Source: Vulcanimicrobiota bacterium (GTDB taxonomy: Bacteria > Vulcanimicrobiota > Xenobia > Xenobiales > JADMJV01). From it: a DNA stretch of 64,000 bases. Location: the NCBI GenBank assembly GCA_019637395.1, contig JAHBVR010000017.1:136505-200504 (forward strand). Reading direction: 5' to 3'. This document shows, one piece after another, positions 40,752 through 50,227 of the stretch; the first letter of the stretch is position 1, and every line of letters starts with the position of its first letter. The notes beneath the pieces are model-generated. The model did not search any database. It was not told where the DNA came from and saw only the letters and a program-made list of their open reading frames with translations. The position numbers were made by a program, and so were the translations under genes.

Positions 40752-42092
40752 ATGGGTCAAAGCTCGGAACTCGAGGATCTGCTGCGGGCCGAAGTCGGTG
40801 AGGGAGTCAAAGACTCCAGCGGCCGTTTCACTATTTCCCGGGAGAAAGCATTGGAAAAGCTGGCCGCCTTCCGGCTGGCTTCCGAGACCGCCTGGGTGTT
40901 GAAAATCGTGCAGGCGGCCGTCGCCTCGTCGTGCACCGAGCTGGACATTCGTCAGACCAGCACCGGCACCGAATTTCATTTCAGCGGAGAGACCGGCTGG
41001 ACGCTGGCCCAGGTGGAGGCCGAGTTCTATCAGGTGGAGGCCGTTTCGGAAACTTCTCTGGAGCATCTCAAGCAGGGGCTGTGGAGCGTTTCCCTCAACG
41101 GCATGCGGCCGTTCTCTATGGTCGCCCCGGACTGGCCGGAAGCTTTGCTGTGGACCGGCGACAAGATGCTGCGCAAGCCCGTCAAGCCGGTGTCCCGGAT
41201 GGTGCTGACGATTTCTCACCGCTCCATGGTGGAGGGCCGCCGTTTTTCTTTGATTCCGGATTTCGAGGCGGCCTCGCGCAACGCCGAAATCGCCAGGGAG
41301 CTGGCCGAGCAGGCTTTTGTGTGCAGCAAGCCGCTGCGCCTGGACAATCGCCGTCTGGATTCGCTGCAATTGTGCCCGCGCCACGGTCTGTCGAGTTCGT
41401 CGTATCCGGTGCAACTGGGTTTTTTAAGGGGCGATTTGCCGGCGCTGGGGCTGCCGCCAGCCACGGTGGGCGGTTTCACCGCGCCCAAAGAAGTCGATCC
41501 GAGTATGCGCAAGCTGCTCCACCCCGAGGTTACGATCCCGCAACGGCTGGCGCTGGCCTGCATGGTGACGGCTCATCTGCGCAAAGTGGCCCGAGACAAG
41601 GCGCTGGTTTGGAAGGCTTACGAGGAAGAGTGCCTCATTTACTGGGTGCGCGACGGAGTGGTGGTCGATCGCACTCGGCCCCGGCTGGTTTCAGCCGGTT
41701 GCTGTTCGCTGGCCTTGTTTGCTTCGGCCGAGGGGTTGAGCGCTGACGCCGGCGGCTTTGTTTTGCAGAAGAACGAGGCTTTTCGCCAGCGCGAGGAAGA
41801 GGTTTGCCGGTTGGGGGCCAGCTTTCTGGGCGAAGTGCGGCTCAACATGACCTCGGTGGTCGAGGACGCTCGCCGCAACGCGCGCTTGCTGGGCGGGCTG
41901 ATCGCCGTGGGCGGCCTTGGTTATAGCTTCTTTTCCATTGTCCACGGAGCCGCCATCACGGTGATGGGAGTCTACAAGGCGGTTACCGCCGGCGGCGATG
42001 AAATCCAGATTTCGGCCCAGGTGGATGCCGGCATGCGCGGCCTGCAGCGGGATTGGGCCACTCATTACGCTCAAGCCGGGCGTGACCTGTAG
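40752..42092 (+). CDS. Degenerate GHKL/Hsp90-fold-like protein B with membrane segment
   Basis: 446 residues from ATG 40752. DSSGRFTISREKALEKLAAF, WVLKIVQAAVASSCTELDI and CSKPLRLDNRRLDSLQL parallel the corresponding segments of protein A (6134-7432), so they appear to be one divergent family. Canonical GHKL catalytic residues are not evident. A hydrophobic segment near residues 375-405 (GGLGYSFFSIVHGAAITVMG) probably anchors it in the membrane. The following lipase gene begins directly after its stop codon, so the two are one operon. Confidence 0.6.
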   Translation: MGQSSELEDLLRAEVGEGVKDSSGRFTISREKALEKLAAFRLASETAWVLKIVQAAVASSCTELDIRQTSTGTEFHFSGETGWTLAQVEAEFYQVEAVSETSLEHLKQGLWSVSLNGMRPFSMVAPDWPEALLWTGDKMLRKPVKPVSRMVLTISHRSMVEGRRFSLIPDFEAASRNAEIARELAEQAFVCSKPLRLDNRRLDSLQLCPRHGLSSSSYPVQLGFLRGDLPALGLPPATVGGFTAPKEVDPSMRKLLHPEVTIPQRLALACMVTAHLRKVARDKALVWKAYEEECLIYWVRDGVVVDRTRPRLVSAGCCSLALFASAEGLSADAGGFVLQKNEAFRQREEEVCRLGASFLGEVRLNMTSVVEDARRNARLLGGLIAVGGLGYSFFSIVHGAAITVMGVYKAVTAGGDEIQISAQVDAGMRGLQRDWATHYAQAGRDL

Positions 42093-43220
42093 GTGCTTCT
42101 TCACCAATACGACGAATTGGGCCGGGATCTGGCCGAACAAAAGCCGGTTTCCACGGCTCGCCCCTGGCATAGCCAGGAGCAGCCGCCCGAGGATTTGCTG
42201 CGGCGCTTTCGGCCCGATAAGAGTCCGGACCGTCCGCTGGTGCTGGTGGGCGGCTTTGGAGCAAACGCGCTGTATGTGTCGGAGCAGCAGAACGATCGGA
42301 TCTACAAGGGGCGACAGGCCTGGCCCCCGTTTCATATCGATCCGCTCAGCGGCGATTGGGATTTGCATCCGCTGGATGAGGTCAACCTGCCCAATCTTTT
42401 GCCGGGACCTTATCTGCCGGCTCAATACGAGCCTTTGCTGCTCTTTCTGGAAGAGGAAATGGGCTACCGGCTGAATCAGGATTTGTTTGCTTTCCCCTAT
42501 CGTTGGACCGAATCTACCCGGGTAAGCGGGCGCCGCCTGGCGGGGTTTTTAAAAGAATTGGGCCCGGTCGATGTGATCGCGCATTCCTTGGGAGGATTGG
42601 TGGCGCGTTCGGCGGGCCTGTTTTATGGAGCCCAGATCGAGCGATTGGCCCTGCTGACCTGTCCTTTCTTTGGTTCGGGCAAGGCTTTTTTTGATTTGCA
42701 CCCGGCGCTGACGGTGCAATTGGTGGATAATTTGCTTTTCAATCATCTGATCGAGCGTTTTCTACCGGGGGACGTGGAGCTGACCGAGTCTTTTCAAAAA
42801 ATGGATAGTGTTTATGAATTACTGCCCGACGCCAATGGTTTCGCTCGCGGTCTCTCGCCGCTGCTGGTGAAAACCTCGTTGCGGCTCAAAGCCACGCCCG
42901 CCCCAACCTGGCAGGAGGCCTACGCCGACATTCCCAATCCCGAACGCGTGGCCCGGGCCATGCACTACAAGGCCGAGCTGGGATTGGCTATTCCGGGGAA
43001 GGAATATTTGATTCTTTATTCACCCGATCACCCCACGGTGGGCCGGGTGGACCAAACCTTCGGGATCTTTGGCCTGCCCTATGCCTTGGGTGGAGGCGAC
43101 GGCACGGTGCCGGCGGCCAGCGCGGTGGGGCCGGGTCCGGCCATTCCCGTGCCCGGCCGCCACCTGGCGGTAGCCAACCACCGGCTCAGTCTTTTCTGGC
43201 TCTCACGCTTTCTCGCCTGA
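42093..43220 (+). CDS. LCAT-like alpha/beta-hydrolase (lipase/acyltransferase)
   Basis: 375 residues starting at GTG right after the preceding stop. [15 protein letters not shown] supplies the oxyanion region, [14 protein letters not shown] the nucleophile Ser, and [13 protein letters not shown] the Asp loop. A histidine in [11 protein letters not shown] completes the triad. The GDGTVP box is typical of LCAT/PGAP1-like lipases. No signal peptide is present, suggesting a cytoplasmic or membrane-tethered enzyme working with the membrane-anchored protein B. The 3' end overlaps the convergent phosphoketolase gene by 18 bp. Confidence 0.82.
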   Translation: MLLHQYDELGRDLAEQKPVSTARPWHSQEQPPEDLLRRFRPDKSPDRPLVLVGGFGANALYVSEQQNDRIYKGRQAWPPFHIDPLSGDWDLHPLDEVNLPNLLPGPYLPAQYEPLLLFLEEEMGYRLNQDLFAFPYRWTESTRVSGRRLAGFLKELGPVDVIAHSLGGLVARSAGLFYGAQIERLALLTCPFFGSGKAFFDLHPALTVQLVDNLLFNHLIERFLPGDVELTESFQKMDSVYELLPDANGFARGLSPLLVKTSLRLKATPAPTWQEAYADIPNPERVARAMHYKAELGLAIPGKEYLILYSPDHPTVGRVDQTFGIFGLPYALGGGDGTVPAASAVGPGPAIPVPGRHLAVANHRLSLFWLSRFLA

Positions 43221-45572
43221 AGGCCATTTCCAGTTGCGCACTTCGGGCAGATCGTCCCCGTGCTCCCGAGTGTAATGTTTGTGCTCGGTGAGCTTGTTCT
43301 GCAGCCACTGTTTGACGTAGGCGCCGCGGGAACGCAGTTGGGGCACGCGGTCGATGACGTCTTTGGCCAGGCTATAGCGGTCCAGCTGGTTCATCACCAC
43401 CATGTCGAAGGGTGTGGTGGTGGTGCCTTCCTCTTTGTAGCCACGCACGTGGAAGTTTTCGTGGTTGGTGCGCCGGTAGGTGAGGCGGTGAATGAGCCAG
43501 GGGTAACCGTGATAAGCAAATACCACCGGCTTGTTTTCGGTGAAGAGGGAGTCGAAGTCACGGTCGCTGAGGCCGTGCGGATGCTCGCCTTCGGACTGCA
43601 GTTTCATGAGGTTGACCACGTTGACGACGCGGATTTTCAGGTCGGGAAAGTGGCCGCGCAGCAGATCGACGGCGGCCAGGGTTTCCAGAGTGGGGATGTC
43701 GCCGGCGCAGGCCATGACCACGTCGGGCTCCTGGCCCCGGTCGTTGCTGGCCCATTCCCAGATGCTGACGCCGTTGGTGCAGTGGAGCACGGCTTCTTCC
43801 ATGCTGAGATACTGCAGGGCCGGTTGTTTGCCGGCCACGATGACGTTGACGTAGTTACGGCTGCGCAGCACATGGTCGGCCACGGCCAATAAGCAATTCC
43901 CGTCCGGCGGCAGATAGACGCGGATGACTTCGGGCTTTTTATTGACCACGTGGTCGATGAAACCGGGGTCCTGATGGCTGAAGCCGTTGTGGTCCTGGCG
44001 CCAGACGTGCGAGGTGAGCAGATAGTTGAGCGAGGCAATGGGGCGGCGCCACTCGATTTCGCGGGTGGTTTTGAGCCATTTGGCATGCTGGTTGAACATG
44101 GAGTCGACCAGGTGGATGAAAGCTTCGTAGCAGGAGAAAAAGCCGTGGCGGCCGGTGAGCAGGTAGCCTTCCAGCCAGCCCTGGCAGGTGTGTTCACTGA
44201 GGATCTCCAGCACGCGGCCGTCGTGGGCCAGGTGCCCGCCCTGTTCGTCTTCGGGCAGGCGCTCTTCCATCCAGCAGCGTTCGGTCGCCTGAAAGAGGCC
44301 GTCGAGCCGGTTGGAGGCGGTTTCGTCGGGACCGACCACGCGGAAGTTTTTGGCGTTGGCTCTCATGACTTCGGCCAGGAAGTTGCCCAGCAGACGGGTG
44401 GATTCGGCATTTTCTCGGCCGGGGTGTTTGACCTCCACGCCAAACTGGCGAAAATCGGGGAGCCTCAGGGCTTTGAGGAGGATACCCCCGTTGGCATGGG
44501 GGTTGGCTCCCATGCGGCGGGGGCCGGTGGGGGCCAGTTCGGCCAGGTTCTTGTTCAAGGCGCCGTTTTCATCGAAGAGCTCTTCGGGCTGGTAGCTTTT
44601 CAGCCATTGTTCCAGCAGCTTGACGTGGTCGGGAGACATTTTCGAGAAGGGCACCTGGTGGGAACGCCAACTACCTTCGGTTTTTTGTCCATCCACTTCG
44701 GCCGGACCGGTCCAGCCTTTGGGGCTGCGCAAGACCAGCATAGGCCAGGTGGGGCGGGTGGTTCCGTCGCTTTTGCGGATGGCGGCAATTTCGTCGAAGA
44801 TTTGCTCAAGCGCCTGGGCCATTTTCTGGTGCATTTCCTGGGGGTCGCTGCCCTCGACATAGTAGGGTTTGTGTCCGTAGCCTCTGAGCAGGGCGTCGAG
44901 CTCCTCGTGAGGGATGCGGGCCAGCACGGTGGGATTGGCGATTTTATAACCGTTGAGGTGGAGGATGGGCAGAACCACACCATCGGTCTGGGGGTTGAGG
45001 AATTTGTTGGAGTGCCAGGAGGCGGCCAGGGGGCCGGTTTCAGCTTCGCCGTCGCCGATGACGCAGGCCACCACCAGGTCGGGATTGTCGAAGGCGGCTC
45101 CGTAGGCGTGGGAGAGGGCGTAGCCGAGTTCGCCGCCTTCGTGGATGGAACCGGGGGTTTCGGGGGCGACGTGGCTGGGGATGCCGCCGGGGAAGGAGAA
45201 CTGTTTGAAAAGGCGCTTCATACCGGCGGCATCTTGCGAGATGTTGGGGTAGACTTCGCTGTAGGTGCCTTCCAGGTAGGTATTGGCTACCAGTCCGGGG
45301 CCGCCATGGCCGGGTCCGGCCACGTAGATGACGTCCAGATCGCGCTGGCGGATGAGCCGGTTGAGGTGGACGTAAATGAAGTTAAGGCCGGGGGTGGTGC
45401 CCCAGTGGCCGAGCAGGCGCGGCTTGATATGTTTGAGCTCGAGGGGCTGCTTGAGCAGCGGGTTGTCGAGCAGGTAGATCTGCCCTACCGAGAGATAGTT
45501 GGCGGCTCGCCAGTAGGCGTGGATGTGTTCGAGTTCTTGGGCTGAAAGCACCGGCTTTTCGGCAGTCTGCAT
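43203..45572 (-). CDS. xfp: Phosphoketolase (xylulose-5-P/fructose-6-P)
   Basis: 789 residues, full length. Thiamine-diphosphate enzyme motifs: GHWGTTPG (55-62), [20 protein letters not shown] (active-site His/Glu), and GDGEAETGP (173-181) for Mg-ThDP. The C-terminal half carries [16 protein letters not shown] and [13 protein letters not shown]. It cleaves xylulose-5-phosphate or fructose-6-phosphate with phosphate to acetyl-phosphate plus a C3 or C4 sugar phosphate, bypassing lower glycolysis. No acetate kinase gene is adjacent. The gene stands alone, with the 72-bp tandem repeats upstream of its start. Confidence 0.96.
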   Translation of the reverse strand: MQTAEKPVLSAQELEHIHAYWRAANYLSVGQIYLLDNPLLKQPLELKHIKPRLLGHWGTTPGLNFIYVHLNRLIRQRDLDVIYVAGPGHGGPGLVANTYLEGTYSEVYPNISQDAAGMKRLFKQFSFPGGIPSHVAPETPGSIHEGGELGYALSHAYGAAFDNPDLVVACVIGDGEAETGPLAASWHSNKFLNPQTDGVVLPILHLNGYKIANPTVLARIPHEELDALLRGYGHKPYYVEGSDPQEMHQKMAQALEQIFDEIAAIRKSDGTTRPTWPMLVLRSPKGWTGPAEVDGQKTEGSWRSHQVPFSKMSPDHVKLLEQWLKSYQPEELFDENGALNKNLAELAPTGPRRMGANPHANGGILLKALRLPDFRQFGVEVKHPGRENAESTRLLGNFLAEVMRANAKNFRVVGPDETASNRLDGLFQATERCWMEERLPEDEQGGHLAHDGRVLEILSEHTCQGWLEGYLLTGRHGFFSCYEAFIHLVDSMFNQHAKWLKTTREIEWRRPIASLNYLLTSHVWRQDHNGFSHQDPGFIDHVVNKKPEVIRVYLPPDGNCLLAVADHVLRSRNYVNVIVAGKQPALQYLSMEEAVLHCTNGVSIWEWASNDRGQEPDVVMACAGDIPTLETLAAVDLLRGHFPDLKIRVVNVVNLMKLQSEGEHPHGLSDRDFDSLFTENKPVVFAYHGYPWLIHRLTYRRTNHENFHVRGYKEEGTTTTPFDMVVMNQLDRYSLAKDVIDRVPQLRSRGAYVKQWLQNKLTEHKHYTREHGDDLPEVRNWKWPSGEKA

Positions 45573-45673
45573 CGTAGACTAGGCTCCTTTTTTGAATTCC
45601 CTTGCCTGGCCCGGGCAAAATTCCTGGCGCGGTTGTCGGGGTGGGTACTGTTGGTGCAGAACATTTTCTGCCT

Positions 45674-46019
45674 GCGCGGAGGTCTGGTGGCGGAGAGTCC
45701 GCCGGGGTTGGTCCGCGGCGGGCGGTTTGGCGGCGTTTTCAGGGTGGCGCGGAGTTCTGGTGGCGGAGAGTCCGCCGGGGTTGATCCGCGGCGGGCGGTT
45801 TGGCGGCGTTTTCAGGGGGCGCGGAGGTCTGGTGGCGGAGAGTCCGCCGGGGTTGATCCGCGGCGGGCGGTTTGGCGGCGTTTTCAGGGGGCGCGGAGTT
45901 CTGGTGGCGGAGAGTCCGCCCGGGGGTGATCCGCGGCGGGCGGTTTGGCGGCATTTTCAGGGGGGCGCGGAGGTCTGGTGGCGGAGAGTCCGCCGGGCTG
46001 GTCCGCGGCGGGCGGGCGT
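45674..46019. repeat. Five tandem copies of a 72-74 bp GC-rich unit
   Basis: Copies begin with GCGCGGA at 45674, 45747, 45819, 45891 and 45965. Each contains the perfect hairpin GGCGGA-GAG-TCCGCC and the block CCGCGGCGGGCGG, the middle ones followed by TTTGGCGGC. The spacing (73, 72, 72, 74) is not a constant multiple of three, so the unit is not a peptide repeat. It lies between the phosphoketolase start and the PrsW stop. Function is unknown; possibilities are a protein-binding array, mRNA 3' structure for prsW, or a neutral minisatellite. Confidence 0.9.
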
Positions 46020-46046
46020 CTACTTGCTCGGGTGCGCAGCCGTATT

Positions 46047-47129
46047 TCAGGCTATCTGGCTGCGCAGTTGGTGAAGCCGGGTCCGCAGCTCTTGTTCTTG
46101 CTCGGGTTCGGCGGCGAAACCGCGGGCGGTGCGCTGGCGCAGGAAGGCCAGCTCCGAGGCGACCTGCAGGTATTGTTCGGAGCGCAGCCAGCCAAGCGGT
46201 CCTTTTTTGAAGAGACGACCGATGGAGTAGCCGATGCGCCCCCACACCGAGGAGACCGAACGCAGTTCCTGCGGGGGCAGCTCGTGGGCCAGGTGGTGGC
46301 GCAGGAGCCGTCCCTCGCGGGCCAGGGCGAAGGCCAGAATGATGGCCACGCACAGGGCGGCCGGCAGCATGATCAGCAGGTAGCTGACCAACCAGGCCTG
46401 GATGTGAATGGTGGCGCTCAGGTTCCAGGTGGCGTGCAGGGCCATGGCCGCCATGAGCCCCAGCGGGGGAGCCAGCAGCTTTACATACCAGCGGTCGCTC
46501 TGGGCGGCCCAGCCCAGCCCGATGCCGGTCATGCTTGTGAAAAGCGGATGAGAGTAGGGCGAGAGCATGCCGCGCAGCACGAAGACGGCCCCGGCTGCGT
46601 CGCCGCCCGCTTTGAGGGCGGAGCCGTAATACTGGATGTTCTCGGTCATGGCAAAGCCGAGGGCGACCATGGTGGCGTAGACGACGCCGTCCACGATGCC
46701 GTCGAATTCCTTGCGCTTGAAGAAGAAGAGCAGCAAGAGACAGAGCCCTTTGGTGCTTTCCTCCACCAGCGGAGCGCTCAGGATGCCGCCCAGGGCGCTG
46801 GCGGCGGCGGCGTCGTGCGTGGCTTCCAAGAACATGGAAGAGTTGAGCGTGTTGAGGATGTAGCTGGCAAAGACGGCCAGGCCGGCTCCCCACAGGAAAG
46901 CGGCCAGCAGCAGGTGCGGCGGTTCCGGCTCGTAGCGGTCGATCCACAGAGCCAGTCCGACGTAAAGCGGCACCGGCAGGCAGGCCATGATGATGCCTAC
47001 CACCAGCCCGTCGGCGCCCACGCTGGCTCCGATGAGCAGCAGGGTCAGCATGCCGGCCAGTAGCGCCAGCAACGCGAAACAGCCCAGGCAGCATCCGGAA
47101 GCGCCCCGATTGGGTTTTTTGTCGGCCAT
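46047..47129 (-). CDS. PrsW-family intramembrane protease
   Basis: 360 residues with about eight membrane segments. Family motifs are SAPLVEESTKGLCLLL (EExxK), GFAMTENIQYY (ExxxN), SPYSHPLFTSMTGIGLG and LHATWN. PrsW proteases cleave anti-sigma factors within the membrane in Bacillus. The tail is a soluble coiled region rich in Glu/Arg/Gln. A short Cys-rich N-terminus (GCCLGCFALLALL) precedes the first membrane helix. No sigma/anti-sigma pair is adjacent. Confidence 0.9.
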   Translation of the reverse strand: MADKKPNRGASGCCLGCFALLALLAGMLTLLLIGASVGADGLVVGIIMACLPVPLYVGLALWIDRYEPEPPHLLLAAFLWGAGLAVFASYILNTLNSSMFLEATHDAAAASALGGILSAPLVEESTKGLCLLLLFFFKRKEFDGIVDGVVYATMVALGFAMTENIQYYGSALKAGGDAAGAVFVLRGMLSPYSHPLFTSMTGIGLGWAAQSDRWYVKLLAPPLGLMAAMALHATWNLSATIHIQAWLVSYLLIMLPAALCVAIILAFALAREGRLLRHHLAHELPPQELRSVSSVWGRIGYSIGRLFKKGPLGWLRSEQYLQVASELAFLRQRTARGFAAEPEQEQELRTRLHQLRSQIA

Positions 47130-47173
47130 AAGGCCGGGGGTTTCGACCCGCGGGGCGCGAATCTTGCTGGCTG

Positions 47174-48154
47174 ATGCGATGGGGAGAAGCCATTCGGCTG
47201 GGAAGACTGCCTCCCGCCTTGGGAGCTTATCAAAGCGCTCTGGAGGCGCGGCCGCTGCTGATCGCGCGCCCCTGGGTCGAGCGCTGGCTGCGGGTGCAAA
47301 AGCTGCTTTTGCGGGGCCTGCAGGCTTTGCTGGTGCGGCCCGAGACGGCCGAGTTCCTGGGGGTAGCGCCGCTTTGGGACGAGCGGCCGCTGCGGCTGGG
47401 CTGCCTGCGCCCCGATTTCATCGTCTCCGCCGATGGCACGATGCGCATTTGCGAGATCAACGGGCGCTTTGCCGTCAACGGCTTTCTGTGCACAGCTTAC
47501 CTGCGGGACATGTTCGGTGAGGATGGCTCGTCGATTCGCCGGGCGCTGGCGCTGCCGCCGGGAAGCTGCATCGTGAAAGGGCGGGAGCCGGGTTGGGATA
47601 TTCACCAACTGAGCGCCGAGTGGGGGGCTCCTATAGTCGATCACTGGGGGTCGGCCTCGGAGGTGGTGCTGGAACTGCATCAGGATGAGTTGACTGGAGC
47701 GCCGCCCATGCCTTATTGGAACGACCTGCGCACTCAGCTGCTGGGGCACGATAAGCGTTTGCTGCAGTGGTTGGGGGACGCTTCGAGGATGGAGCGCTGG
47801 TTGGGGGCGGAGGCCCGGGAACTGGCCGCGGCCATCGTGCCCACCTGTTCGGTCTCTTCCTTTGTGGACGATGGTTCGGGGGAGTGGGTGTTGAAGCCCA
47901 ACCGTTCGGGCAAGGGCGACGGTATTGTCTTTGCTCGGGATGGCGGAGATTGGCGGGCTGCGCTGGCGGCGGCGCCCCCCGAATGGGTGGTGCAGCGCCA
48001 TGTGGAGAGTCTGATTTGGGACGGGGAGAGGCTGGTGGGCACGCTGCTGTCGCGCGATCAGCGGTCGCTGGGGCTGGGGATCTTCCGATCGGCTCCGGGC
48101 CGGGTGGTCAATGTTTCCGGTGGAGGGCGGGTGATTTTTCCTAAGTATGCTTGA
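47174..48154 (+). CDS. ATP-grasp-like ligase, first gene of a biosynthetic operon
   Basis: 326 residues. RICEINGRFAVNGFLC and EWVLKPNRSGKGDGIVFA carry the acidic/Asn and Lys-rich nucleotide-binding motifs in the order seen in circularly permuted (glutathionylspermidine-synthase-like) ATP-grasp proteins. A C-terminal QRHVESLIWDGERLVGTLLS strand pair supports the fold. The 3' end overlaps the next gene by 8 bp. With the adenylating enzyme and dioxygenase that follow it suggests synthesis of a small amide or peptide product. The substrate cannot be inferred. Confidence 0.7.
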   Translation: MRWGEAIRLGRLPPALGAYQSALEARPLLIARPWVERWLRVQKLLLRGLQALLVRPETAEFLGVAPLWDERPLRLGCLRPDFIVSADGTMRICEINGRFAVNGFLCTAYLRDMFGEDGSSIRRALALPPGSCIVKGREPGWDIHQLSAEWGAPIVDHWGSASEVVLELHQDELTGAPPMPYWNDLRTQLLGHDKRLLQWLGDASRMERWLGAEARELAAAIVPTCSVSSFVDDGSGEWVLKPNRSGKGDGIVFARDGGDWRAALAAAPPEWVVQRHVESLIWDGERLVGTLLSRDQRSLGLGIFRSAPGRVVNVSGGGRVIFPKYA

Positions 48155-49262
48155 GGAAGTGTATACACGGGCCCGTGAGCATCCGTGGTATCGGGACCGA
48201 TTCTTGAGCGACGGCTCGTTGCCGGTGTTGAGCAAGGCCGAGCTTTATGAGATGTTGCAAGGTCGCGAGCGCGATCCGTTTTTTGCGCTGGACACGTATT
48301 GGAGCCCCTCGGGGGGCAGTGGGGCCACCGCCCCGCTTTATTTCCCCACCGCGGTGGCCGAGAATTTAGAGCAGCGCGCTGTCTTTTCCGAGTGGTTGCG
48401 GCGAGAGGGAATTTTGGGCCCGGCCACGGTGGCTTTGAGCTTGTTTTCCAGTCGCACCATGTACCGTTCCGGCGAAATCTTCGTGGATTATGTGCAGCGC
48501 TGCGGGGGCACGGTGCTGCCCGCCGGCTATCAGGCGCGCGATGCCGATGTCCGCGAGTTGCACCAGCGCTTTGGTCCGAACACCTTGATGGGCAGTCCGG
48601 GGCGGTTGGTGCAGCTGGCTCACGCTTATGAGTTGCCCTTTGAACGGGTGCTTTATGCCAGCGAGTTCTTGACTCCGGGCGCGCAGGCGCTTTTACAGGC
48701 CCGGCTGGGGGTTGCCTGGTGGTCGAGCGTGATGGGCTCGGCCGAAGGTGGAGTGTGGGGATTTTCGCGCTTTCAGGATGCTCTGGATGTGTTCTGGGCA
48801 CCGCGTTCTCTGGTGCTTTTGGAGATCGAGGAGGCGGATGAGGAAGGCTTCGGGCGGGTGATCGTGAGCAATTGCGTGCGCCGCCGCCATCCTTTGTTGC
48901 GTTACGATTCCGGCGATCGGGGACGCTTGCTGCCGGGCTTTTGTGACGAGGTGGTGGGGTTGCAACTGGCCGGGAGGCACGGGCGTTCTTTTCAATTTTC
49001 GTGCCAGTATTACGACTTGTCCGAGTTTGCTTCGGTGCTGAGAGAGGCGGCCGCTTTCCAGTTTGTGCTGCGTTTTGAGCAGCGCGACTGGCTGACGCTG
49101 CGCCTGGTGGGCGGAGATCCGGACCGGGCGTTGGCCGAGTTGCGGCGCATCGTGCGCTTCAATCCGTTGGCCAACCGGGTCGAGGTGGAGCTATGCGAGC
49201 CGGGTGATTTGCGGCGGGTGGAGCATTCGGGCAAGATTCTGCCGATTGTGGATTTGCGATGA
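48147..49262 (+). CDS. PaaK-like adenylate-forming enzyme
   Basis: 371 residues. TYWSPSGGSGATAPLYF is the P-loop-like motif of AMP-forming ligases; NTLMGSPGRLVQLAH, YASEFLTPGAQALL and SVMGSAEGGVWGF follow the phenylacetate-CoA-ligase order; and RYDSGDRGRLLPG carries the conserved Asp/Arg. The C-terminal lid is short. It probably activates a carboxylate as an acyl-adenylate. It overlaps both neighbours (8 and 4 bp), so the three genes form one operon. Confidence 0.78.
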   Translation: MLEEVYTRAREHPWYRDRFLSDGSLPVLSKAELYEMLQGRERDPFFALDTYWSPSGGSGATAPLYFPTAVAENLEQRAVFSEWLRREGILGPATVALSLFSSRTMYRSGEIFVDYVQRCGGTVLPAGYQARDADVRELHQRFGPNTLMGSPGRLVQLAHAYELPFERVLYASEFLTPGAQALLQARLGVAWWSSVMGSAEGGVWGFSRFQDALDVFWAPRSLVLLEIEEADEEGFGRVIVSNCVRRRHPLLRYDSGDRGRLLPGFCDEVVGLQLAGRHGRSFQFSCQYYDLSEFASVLREAAAFQFVLRFEQRDWLTLRLVGGDPDRALAELRRIVRFNPLANRVEVELCEPGDLRRVEHSGKILPIVDLR

Positions 49263-50227
49263 ATTGTTTCGAGTTGCTGCAGCACGAGGGTGTGGCGGTG
49301 GTGCCCGGACCGGCCCGCTCGGCTGAGGAGGGGCGGGCCTGGTTGACCTCGCTGGTGGAGGGTTGGGGAAGTTTGCACGGGCATGACGCTGCCGGACGAT
49401 TGGTGTGGGATGTTCGGGTCGAACCAGGGGGGCAGGCGCGCTCTCAGCGGATGGACGAGTTTTCTTTGCATACCGACGCCAGTTTCGAGGATCCGCCGCC
49501 GCGTTATGTGGGGTTGCTGGTGATTCGCCGCGATGCTCTGGGCGGTGGCCAGAGTCAGTGGGTGTCTTGCGCGGAGGTGCTGGGGCGGGTTTCCGCCCGC
49601 TGCCGGGCTGATTTGCGCAAGCTTCGTTGGCTGCGGGTGCCCGCGGAGTTTTGCAAGGGGGAAGAGAGGGTGCGGGGGCCGTTGCTCTGCGGTCAGGATT
49701 TGATGAGGTATCGGCGTGAGGTGCTAGATTCGGATATTCCCGAGTTTTCCGCGGCTTTGCAAGGGGAGCGCACTTCTTTGGATCTGGCCGAGGGCACGCT
49801 GCTGCTGTTGGATAACTGGCGTTTTTTTCATGGGCGGACGGCCATTTTGGATAATTCCCGGCATTTGTTGCGGGTGCGTTTTTTCGGTCCCGAAGTGCCG
49901 GTGATTTTTGGCGATGTGGGGCAGTGGCGGCGCGGCTTATCGTTGTTCGAAGCGGGTGAATTTTGGGAGGCTCACGAGGCCTGGGAAGAACTCTGGCAGA
50001 TTTCCCATAAGCTATCGTGCGCGGGCCTGGTGTTGCGCGGCTTGATTCAGGCGGCGGCGGCCTGTTTGAAGAGCCGGCGCGGAGAGGAGCGGGGAGTGCG
50101 GATCTTGGCGGCGCGGGCGGCCCGGACTTTACGCTCGGCTTCTTGCGACAGGTGGAATGGAGTGGACTTGTCGCGTTTGTGCCCGCAACTGGATGAGCTG
50201 CGGGTGGGACAGCGGTTGTGGCTATGA
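49259..50227 (+). CDS. TauD-like Fe(II)/2-oxoglutarate dioxygenase fused to DUF309
   Basis: 322 residues. The N-terminal 215 residues are a clavaminate-synthase/TauD-like oxygenase: DEFSLHTDASFEDPPP gives the HxD iron ligands, and NWRFFHGRTAILDNSRHLLRVRF gives the distal His and the 2-oxoglutarate Arg. From about 225 follows a DUF309 helical domain, SLFEAGEFWEAHEAWEELW and LRGLIQAAAACLK, normally a stand-alone protein. I do not know this fusion as a common architecture. It likely hydroxylates or desaturates the product of the two upstream ligases. Confidence 0.82.
   Translation: MNCFELLQHEGVAVVPGPARSAEEGRAWLTSLVEGWGSLHGHDAAGRLVWDVRVEPGGQARSQRMDEFSLHTDASFEDPPPRYVGLLVIRRDALGGGQSQWVSCAEVLGRVSARCRADLRKLRWLRVPAEFCKGEERVRGPLLCGQDLMRYRREVLDSDIPEFSAALQGERTSLDLAEGTLLLLDNWRFFHGRTAILDNSRHLLRVRFFGPEVPVIFGDVGQWRRGLSLFEAGEFWEAHEAWEELWQISHKLSCAGLVLRGLIQAAAACLKSRRGEERGVRILAARAARTLRSASCDRWNGVDLSRLCPQLDELRVGQRLWL

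Noticed and set aside
43950-45545. 531-codon open frame opposite the phosphoketolase gene
   Set aside because: Antisense shadow of a highly conserved enzyme in GC-rich DNA.
45739-47193. 484-codon minus-strand frame spanning the tandem repeats and PrsW
   Set aside because: It overlaps the PrsW gene in another frame, and the repeat period is not a multiple of three; PrsW motifs identify the real frame.
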